From NCBI GenBank assembly GCA_032158295.1, contig CM063244.1, positions 5,522,510 to 5,586,509 of the forward strand: a stretch of 64,000 nucleotides of DNA, in the 5' to 3' direction. Below are positions 44,973-64,000 of the stretch, one piece after another; positions within the stretch are counted from its first letter, which is position 1, and every line of letters starts with the position of its first letter. Made by a program: the position numbers and the translations under genes. The notes under the pieces were generated by a model. That model saw only the letters and a program-made list of their open reading frames with translations, made no database searches and was not told where the DNA came from. Origin of the DNA: Pycnopodia helianthoides. Taxonomy: Eukaryota > Echinodermata > Asteroidea > Forcipulatida > Asteriidae.

Positions 44973-47900
44973 TGGTCCGGATATGAGGGGTGGGGGGCTG
45001 TTCCATTTTGGTACCAAACTCTAAATGGTGGTTTGTCCCAGTCATGACACTTGTGTCCTTGAGCAATTTACCTAACCATAATTGCTTCTCTGAACCATAG
45101 CTGGGAACCTGAGAGGGCTGAAACAGTTTTGTGTTGGATAAACGCCTTAGCGCAAATTTAAGCAGCTTGGAGTTGTATGCTCCCCGAGAAGTTAAGAAAT
45201 TTGGAGGAATGGTCTACAAGTATTCCTGATTGAACAGGGATAAAATGTTGCAGAGCACCTTCATCTAGCTACTAGGATATGTGCGCTATACCAGAACTTT
45301 TTAGTTTTAAACGAAACAAACCATAAAGACAACATATACACACCAAGGTAATAAAAGGCACACAAAGAGAGCAAATAGTTGTATGTGGTACCATTGTATT
45401 TTGAAATTGTACTACGGCTACACTGGTTTGTTCACAAAATTGACAACAAGTACACTCCCTAAACAGACTATAAAACGGACATTGTATAATCATCATCGTT
45501 TACTATTTTAAGGTAAGGGTTTCTTTATACAGTGACAATCTTTATAAAGAGAGTTTTTTTTATATAAAGAGGTCTTTTTTATTAAAAACGGGAGCCACTG
45601 TAAAAAATTGATCATGTACTGCTTGTCTTTTATTCCTTCACAACAGCTGATTCATCCGATTGAAATCATGTCTTTTTGGTAACAAGATTAGGGATAGGTG
45701 ATGCACTGTTAACCCTCCTACTGTATGACCATTCAATATTATCCACTGGTTTTGAATGAAAACTGTCGGCCTGATATATGATATCATGTGGTGAATGCAT
45801 CGATCATGTCAATCCTACTGTCTGACCATCAATATCACCTACTGCAGTTTTGAATGATAAATATATGATACCATGTGGGGAATGCATCTACACAAAACAC
45901 ACACAGGTACACAGCCCTTACATATGGCAGTTACAGGATACTTCCATTGTTGTTCTATATTATTCCCCTTTTTTGAAGAAGTCTTCTGTGGGGTACCATT
46001 GTTCCATTGTGTAAAATACCCCGTAAGTTGGCATGTGTGAGGGCACAGCTCTGTGTTACATACACTCTGTGAACATTCTTTTATTCTGTGCAGAACACAT
46101 TCTTCAGCCCTGTAAAACACACTGTGTGGACGTGTGTAAGTCCACTTAGTGTTTCAAGTCCCTAAATTATGTGGACTTCTTTTGTTCTCAGGTCCACACT
46201 TCGTATGTAACACTTGAACAGTTCTGTGGACGGCCGGCAAACCACAGTTGTGCGGTTAGTAGGAGGGTTGAACAGTTCAAGATAAAATGTGTACGTCTTA
46301 AACACAAATACCTATAGATCAATTTCATACAGTGCTCACTGGAGTACTCCAATTGGACGAATTACTCAGTAGATTGAGTTACTAGATTGATTTTTATACC
46401 AACATGTTTCCTAATAAGCAATGCCCAACTTAATGCTAAACGAAGCACCACAGCTGTCTCTTCTTTTAGTGGGTGGGGTTTGGTCTTGACCTCTTTATAG
46501 TCAACGACCTACGTGTGGGAACAAGGAAAAAACTCTCACAAACTTCTTCCCGGCTTTTACAAACTGTTAAAATTAAATTAATTACCACAAATCTATTTTA
46601 CTTTTTTAATGTACTGAAGCACTTTACATTTAAAGTCAGATCACTGTTATCGCCTTACACTTAAAAACATCTCAAATAAAATGTTTAATTAGCTATAATT
46701 ATATCTTCTCTTTTTTTTTTCTTTTCATTTTTGGTGAAATTCTAAATTTGCACTAACATTTTGCGTGTTCAAAGTTTGCATTAAAACCAAGAATCCAAAA
46801 CACAAATCTGTGTGATGATTCAAGAAATGGTGAGAGGTCACCGCCCAAGCTCTAAAAAGCTCTTTATCATGGTCAACTGTTGGGGGCGCCCTTGATGCAT
46901 GTTGAACAAAACCACACACATCCTCTCCAATACAATGACAATCAGTACATCACTGGAGTGTGCAGATTCCTTTTTCAAGAGGGTTTCAAATTCCTTCTTT
47001 AAAAAAACAAAACAAACAAGGGATGTAATTCGTAAGGACCATCTTCTCGTTGGCCAGTGATGTACGCAGAGCCAGGTATGGGGCGGAAACCCAACAGCGT
47101 AGCCAGACATTGGTGCTTAGGAGTAAAATAGCGAAAACATACAAGCAGAGCAGCAAGGTTCTACTCCTAGGCGCTTATTTTTTCTTCTTCTTCTTCATCT
47201 TCATCTTCACATGCGAGTTGGCATCAACAGAACCAAACTCCGAAATGTAATCCGTTTAGCTGACATTTTGTGACAACATCAGCTGCCTAAGAACCAGAGA
47301 TTAAATTTTGAGTTCTTACACACAACAACCAGTGCTAAGAACAAAGAAATATACGATTTACAATCTACGCAGTGTTCTCTCTAGCCATGTCAAATGTGGT
47401 TGTTTTTTTTTACACGATACCTTGCATAACACTTTTTTTAAGCATGAATTTGTCCTCTTTTTTTTTAATAGTCTTTTGCTTAATAATAATATTACAAGTC
47501 CTGAATTCTTATCCTATAAAAGAGTAAATTGAGACCACATTTATTTAAAATTCATATTTGATATTTCACATCAATAGAATGTTATTTAAACGGTGTAATC
47601 CTGCTAGCAATAAGAGATCCGTGCTACTGTTTTTTTAATATTTTTTAATCTACAATTCTTGCACATACATAATGGGTGATAGAATAATTACAACGCTAAG
47701 ACATAAAGAGAACTGTCTTCAATTATCAATATAAATGACAAAACATTTACATATGTGTGTGGGATATTTTTGAATGTACATATTAATTTTGTATTATCTA
47801 TTTTAAAAAAATTGTTTGCAAACTGTCATCTTTTTAACCAGACAGTTCGGGGGGGGGGGGGTGTGCTCAGAGAATTCAGAGAAAACGATACACACACAGT

Positions 47901-50900
47901 TTTTTTAATACAATGGTTACCGCACACAAATCAAGATGGGGTTACAAGCTATCCACACATAATATGTCAAATAATGTTTTTTTTTTTAAATGAGTAATTG
48001 TTTTAAACAAATTGATTCCACTTTCTTTTCTTTTTGGCTGTACACTGTCAACATGACTTGGCAGATTTATGAAGAAAAAAACCAAAACAAATAATAATAA
48101 TATACAATAATTATGTAGATGAAATTTCAGCAAGATTTTCCAACCTGAACTACTGTAGCAGTTACATACAAGACGTTGAAAGTGAAGTTCCAAGTTATTA
48201 ATTTTGTCTTTCTTTCTTTATTTATTTGTTGTCCTTTTTTAAATATAGACATCATCTACTGAGAAATTGCCTCTTGAGTTGGGTTTCTGTTTCCATGTGG
48301 ATATACATATAGTATATATATATATATATCTACTATCTCAAAATAGTTTATTTTGTTTCATTTGTGGGGGGTGGGGAGGAATTTGATGTTCACTTTTCGA
48401 TACATTTACATGGGTACCAGTAGGGGGAGACAATAGGCACTCATACTTCTTAACATTTAATATTTAATCGTAATAATACACAAATTTCAGGATTTTTTTT
48501 TTCTTCTTTTTTTCTTTTTTTTTTCGTACACAGTGCAAATTATTTTTAATATATATATTTTTTTCCTTTTTTTTTTTTAGTCCAAGAAATATGTATGATT
48601 ACCCTTTTTTGTTCACGATATGCACACACACATTGTGGCAGTCAGTAAAAAAGACTAGTGAGAAGGGGAGTTTTCTAAAACACAGGCGTCACGATTAAGC
48701 TGGTCGGACAAAGCATCATCCTAACACATGTCTATACAAAGCATGCACTGTTCAGAAAAAAAATATATATCATAATAATATTAAACATAATTATTCATCA
48801 AAAAAAAAAACACCATGGGTGTTTGCGTGTCCACCAGATATACATCGGGTGATTTTGTTAACGTTGATCCACTATACACTGAAATTTATTTAAAGCAAGA
48901 AATTGCAAAACAGGTTAAACGTTTTTTCTTGGGTAACAATTAGCCTTCAGTTCCGTTTTTTAGTAACAACACTTCATCTCTTTCGAGTGGGTTTTGTTTT
49001 CTTCTTCTTTTTTTAATTTAGAAGGTAATTTTTTATAAGTAACATAATTTTGTATATTTTCTAAGCAAAAAAAAACCCCAAAAACCCATATCATTTTCCA
49101 CATATTCCTTGCCTTGTTCTGCTGCAACTTTAATGACACATGTAACAAACATTCAAGACAAATTCTTTTAGTATTTTGGACAAATTCTTGTTAAAATTTT
49201 CTTGTACACTTGAGATTCAGTTTGTAAACCCGGCATTCTAGAGTTTGTACAAGTTAATGCCGTTCACCCTATCCGACATTCAACTTCCTGAAAAAAAAAA
49301 TTGCTCAAGACTGTTTTCAAATTTCACTCTCACAAACTGCATCTCAAGACGGAATGGGGGGAAAAAAGGCAACAAGAATTTATAAGTATGAACAGTGTAC
49401 AATCTCTTGAAGCTGGTAACAACTGAATTTGTTGTCAATTGAATAAACTAGAACCAATTATCGGCTCTTTATCGGCCTCTAATAACTCACACTTTCTCTC
49501 TCGCACTCAAAAGATTCTGCCAACGAACCAACAATTTTTGAACAATTCATAAACAACCTTCTTAAATTTTTTGTTTTAATACCAGCTGACTTAAAAATGC
49601 TTAATATACTCTGCTTCTACGACGATATTTTTTTGTGTGTTTTTTTTTTGTTTTGTAGTTTTTTGTTAATAGGCTAAACATTTTCAACCAAACTAAGATG
49701 TCTTCATCACATGAGTCACTTTCTTTTACAATATACAAGAGTAGAAATGCAATTTCTTTTTTTTTTCTTTTTTTTCCTTCTATTTTTCAAGATGGCATCA
49801 GACTTCAGGAATGGAAAAAAAAAACGAAAAAAAAAACTCACCGTTATGATTTTGTACATAATTCGTGCAATACAATAGCAATGAGTGAGAGAAGGTAACA
49901 CCACTTTAAATGCAGTAAAACGGAAATAAAAGTCCACATTTACATTATCCACTTACAAAACTAAGATTGTGCAGTTGTTTGTTACCATTCATTAACCCCT
50001 TTTTAATTTACTGAAAGATTTCACCTTTGGTTTCCTTCCCTTTTTAATTATTTTTTTTGAGATACAAAACCTGCCAGTCAATAACCGCTCAAATACATGG
50101 TTGCTCATGTACGAGTCAACAACCAACGCATGGTTATACGCACAACAATTAGACCGGTTCCGCGTGGATATCCTGCAGTGAGTTTGGCATAAACCAAGGT
50201 GGCATGTTTGGCTACGGCATCCATCAGTGGCCGATGCTTGACCAACTCCACTGACCTTTAACCCCGGCGTTATTTTTCCTGCTATCCAAATAGTATCTTT
50301 CTCTGGCAAGCCGCCCCAAAATGAGTTTCAATCTGGAGATGAAAATAATGAAAGAAATCACGATAATGATTAACAAGACTGCTCGGAAAAAATTAAAAGA
50401 GACTCCCTTCCAAAAACCACTGCTGCTATAAAACTGTTCTGAAAAGAGCTGGAGTTAAAACAACACCATTTCACTTGTCAAGTAATAAACCACAAGGAAA
50501 CTGACTGGATAAACTTTAACTATTTTGGGGTCGAACAAAGAAAAGTTGACTAGAGCGGGACTTGAAACTATCTGAATGGCCCCTTGCCAGGACTCAGAAA
50601 GGTTCTTTCTCATTTTGATTTTAGTCTTGCGCAAAAAACAAATTCTGGTCCAGCAAACATTTTGAGCTACACAAGCCCTGCGATCTTGTGGAACTCGTTT
50701 GCCCACATTTCGATCCCTGCTTAATGGTGTACATAACCGAGCCACTTTCAATTATTCACACCTCAACTGCCTACGTAGTCTACACCTGCATAATTAATTC
50801 AGCCTTGCTTGCAATCTTCACAAGCGAATTCCCAGAGGTCACAGTCGGACCATTGTCTCCACGATTTCCATTGACAATTGATCTCAGGGCCATCTATTGT

Positions 50901-52263
50901 TCAGCTAGGGACTTAACCACTTCCAAATCCACCTCGTTCAGATCTCCCAGGCCCTTAATGAGCATGTTGTAAGCTTGTTTGACTTAGCTTGCCTATTATA
51001 TATTCATGGCTGACGTCCAACTGACTACTAAATCTACGAAAAGGGCAGAATATACCGTATTACTATGGCAGTAACCAAGGAAGGGAAGGGGGGGGGGGTG
51101 TCATAACATTTTCTTTAAGTCTCCTCACCCACCGTTTTAAATAATAATATTTGGATATTCTTTAATTTACTAATAATTCTTTTATATATGCTTTCAACGA
51201 GATTAAAGTAAACCACTCAGCTGCTGAAAGTACATGCAGTTCAGAGGACGCTAAACCACGAAAAAGTTAGAAATTAAGTGCTGATTAAGTTATTTCCGCT
51301 GCTGTAAGTTTTTAGCCTTCGTCTACTACACTGCGTGCAATAAGAACACTTCAGTATCACAGGACAATGTCTTACAGTCCCAGACCTGGAATTACACGGA
51401 GGCCCACGGTCTCTGCTGCCCTGGTTTGGGGCTTCGGTTCCCCTTCAGAAGTTTCCCATAGACCAGCGTTCTCCCTTAATAGTAGTGGTTCCGCTGGCCA
51501 AAAGCTAGTTGAAACACCCGAGAACCGGTTAAAATTCTCTCCCAGCTGGGGGACCAGTGAAATGACAAGCTAACTGGTCCTGCTGGACAGTCACTGAAAA
51601 AAGTTATGAGCAAACCCTGCCATAGACTTCAAGATTTTCCCATGAAAGTATAAAACAAGGAAGGTAGAGCTAGCACCTAAAGACTAACTAATTACAGAAA
51701 AAACTGCAAGAGCTTTTATGTAGTCTTTAAGTGCTACCACTAAATTCCCTGTTTTATCTATCAGACTAACACCGCTATTTTTTTAGTGTTGTCTACCATG
51801 AAAGTATGAAAGTAGGCCATCTACAAAAATAGCCTTGCCCTTTCAAAGATAAAACTTCAGGACTGAGAGAAATTTTGTGAAAACTAACAAGTGAATATTT
51901 TTCTTCTTGGAGATCGCCAAGAACAGGTTGCCTGTAGACAGCCTAGTGTGACATGGCTCTTTAGGCCTTGTCACACAAGACAATTTACTGGCAACAAGTT
52001 GCAGACAATCCCCAATCAGAAAATTCATTCACATTTCAATGTTCTCATTATTTTCTTGGGGATAGCAAGTTGCAGCTAAAAGATTATCTCTTGTGCTGCC
52101 AAAGTGTTCTCTTTGCATACAGTGCAGTTAGTTACCTCCAAGTTGCCTGTTGAAAGAATCGTGTCCCATTTTCATTTCTGATATAAAAAAAATGAAGGAA
52201 AAAAACCGGGAAAAGATGCTACTCACAAGCTTTCATAATTCCAAGTTGAGTTTGGTTTGTACT

Positions 52264-62311
<10,048 letters not shown>

Positions 62312-64000
62312 CTATCAGGGTGGAGAGGAGAGAGAAAAAAACATGTATAATTTACTCCGGGATGAGATTGGATGAATGTGAAATTTCCTGATTCTAGACT
62401 CGGAATCTCTCAGATGTTACAATTCAGGAGGCTTATAGACAGACTCTGTGCATCACCAGAAAGACAAAACTACATGTAATAGTAATAACTAGTTATTATA
62501 TAGCGCTTTGTTTACGGGCATCTCAGAGCGCTTATTATTATGTATTTCCAGGTTTGCCTCAGAGTTTCTGGCAGTGGCTGCCGGGTGCACCGCAGCACCT
62601 TTAAGGCGTAACTGGGTTCTTTATGTGCATTACACAATAAACAGGACCTCAACTTTTTTGGACACAATGTGAACCATTTCTCTTTTCCTTCGGTAATTGC
62701 TTTACTTCTATGAAAATTAGAAAGCTCAAGAGGTTTTGAGAAAATCCTGAAGTCAGGAAAGATCCTGAGCACTCACATGCCTGGGTTTGCGCCATTTTGG
62801 GAGTCAATGTCCCTGTGTGTTATACAGAGTAGTGTGATTTTAGGCGGTGAGACGTTGTACACGTGTACCTTTTGACTCCCAAAATGATGACATGCGTGCA
62901 AGTGGTTAATATTCTGGGAAAAACCCTACCACATTTAAACAGTAAGGACTGACATTTTTGGCCTGTTATTGTAGCCTCTCACTTTTCAACAGCCACAGAG
63001 AAATGTTGCGGGCCATATTTCGTCAACCACTAGGTCATCATTATCAGCCACTTTTGACCATGTTATTTTGGACATTCACTTTTGAAAAACTGCTGCAGCT
63101 GGCCACAATTTGCCAGCCACTTGGGCAGTAACACAACAAACATATCTGGCAATGTGGCCGATGACCATTAAACTTTGGCCTTGTAGTAATCCACTACTGG
63201 TTCGCGGTAACACGTTTTATTATTTTAATTTTTTTGTTTATATATTCGATATCCAACAGCGTATATCCACCATTTACAGGTACATGTATCATTTAAAAAC
63301 AAATAAATATTTATATAATTCAAGGAAACCTCCATAGGTAGTACACATTGGCATTTTGTGCATGCCCAAATTGACATAATATCCAGCCTTTATCACTTCC
63401 TCAGAATGTTACAAAAAAAGTGTGCAAAAGGAATCTTCAGGAAAAATTGATTACACAGTCCGTGTCTGGCTATGGCTACAGCTAGACCACACCAAGTCAA
63501 CTTGTGTTGGAGCATACACTGCCCTTAGCAACAGCCGTAGCCACACCCACAGCCACAGCCACTAATTTGGATAAGGCCACACTCTCTAATACCTAGTGCT
63601 CATTTCTTCGTGACAAAATCTCCTCCCGAGGACAGACTATGCGATACTCTTGACATTTATTCATTTATTTATTTATTAATTTATTTATACATCATTTTTT
63701 TTTTTTCGGTGAGGGGTGGCGGCGATCCCGTCCAATCCAAAGATGCCAGGTATCCCGTCCAACAGGACACAGCAATGTGATCGGGATGATTCATTCCGCC
63801 ATCATGAATCATTCATGTCTCTGCTACAACATACAATGTGACTAGAACACATTCATGTCAAGGCACAATATTCAACATCAGCAAAACAATAACCATGTGG
63901 AAAAACTGTGATTGGAAACCTCAGCCACGGCCCAGAGAACCCAACAGCGAGTCTACGACAGCAGATTATCTTCAGTCTTAGTGTCCCTGGACGCTGTACA
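62312..64000. other. Probable GNAI intron 2, no exon seen
   Basis: I looked on the minus strand for the 43-bp exon encoding the P-loop (GAGESGKST in the family) and did not find it, so exon 2 should lie beyond the right edge. The segment contains a tttatttattt tract near 63655-63700 and a Cys/Ala-codon-like ccacagccac repeat near 63530-63570 related to a repeat at 30770-30830. Confidence 0.6.

Larger units (their letters stand above)
43388..52263. other. Intergenic region with simple repeats; GNAI 3' UTR at its right end
   Basis: No gene could be supported. It holds the 42-bp tandem array, MITEs, and from about 47300 to 50000 a T/A-rich stretch with long homopolymers that may be a long minus-strand 3' UTR of GNAI. 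A family A SINE remnant is at 50455-50570 and part of an inverted-repeat element at 51930-52170. Confidence 0.6.

Noticed and set aside
47150..50000. T-rich stretch as a possible centromeric or origin-like element
   Set aside because: There is no periodic unit; it is explained equally well by a long AT-rich 3' UTR or intergenic DNA.

Overview
The window is genomic DNA from an animal. Genes are split by GT-AG introns, intergenic DNA is AT-rich, and short inverted-repeat elements and tRNA-derived SINEs are dense. The gene content (a large NACHT-LRR gene, an alpha-2/delta-type VWA/Cache gene, LLPH, an RPUSD3-type pseudouridine synthase, a G-alpha-i gene) and the character of the repeats fit a marine deuterostome, most likely an echinoderm such as a sea star. 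The species assignment is inference. The exon models below were built by hand from splice signals, phase continuity and remembered family sequences; no search was run.

Layout. (1) 1-10190, minus strand: a NOD-like receptor. Its leucine-rich repeats run off the left edge. Upstream of the NACHT exon, phase-compatible exons encode a membrane segment, a linker and a split ubiquitin-like domain. (2) 11823-26298, plus strand: a 12-exon gene for a compact (597 aa) alpha-2/delta-like protein with a VWA_N segment, a VWA domain with complete MIDAS, one Cache domain and a hydrophobic C-terminal tail. Its last intron carries a 2.2-kb, 45-bp minisatellite with higher-order structure. (3) 26300-32800: intergenic, with foldback elements. 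(4) 32832-35313, minus: LLPH, three exons. (5) 36589-43387, plus: RPUSD3-type gene, eight exons, divergent from LLPH. (6) 43400-52260: repeat-rich intergenic DNA and probably part of the GNAI 3' UTR. (7) 52264-62311, minus: G-alpha-i, exons 3 to 8 by the vertebrate numbering. Exons 6 and 7 carry small indels on either side of a C-rich low-complexity tract, and exons 1 and 2 lie beyond the right edge. (8) 62312-64000: probably GNAI intron 2.

The genes do not form one pathway. The most interesting items are the apparent UBL-membrane-NACHT-LRR architecture, the short alpha-2/delta-like protein, the higher-order minisatellite whose open frames on both strands are almost certainly not genes, and the local damage to two G-alpha-i exons.
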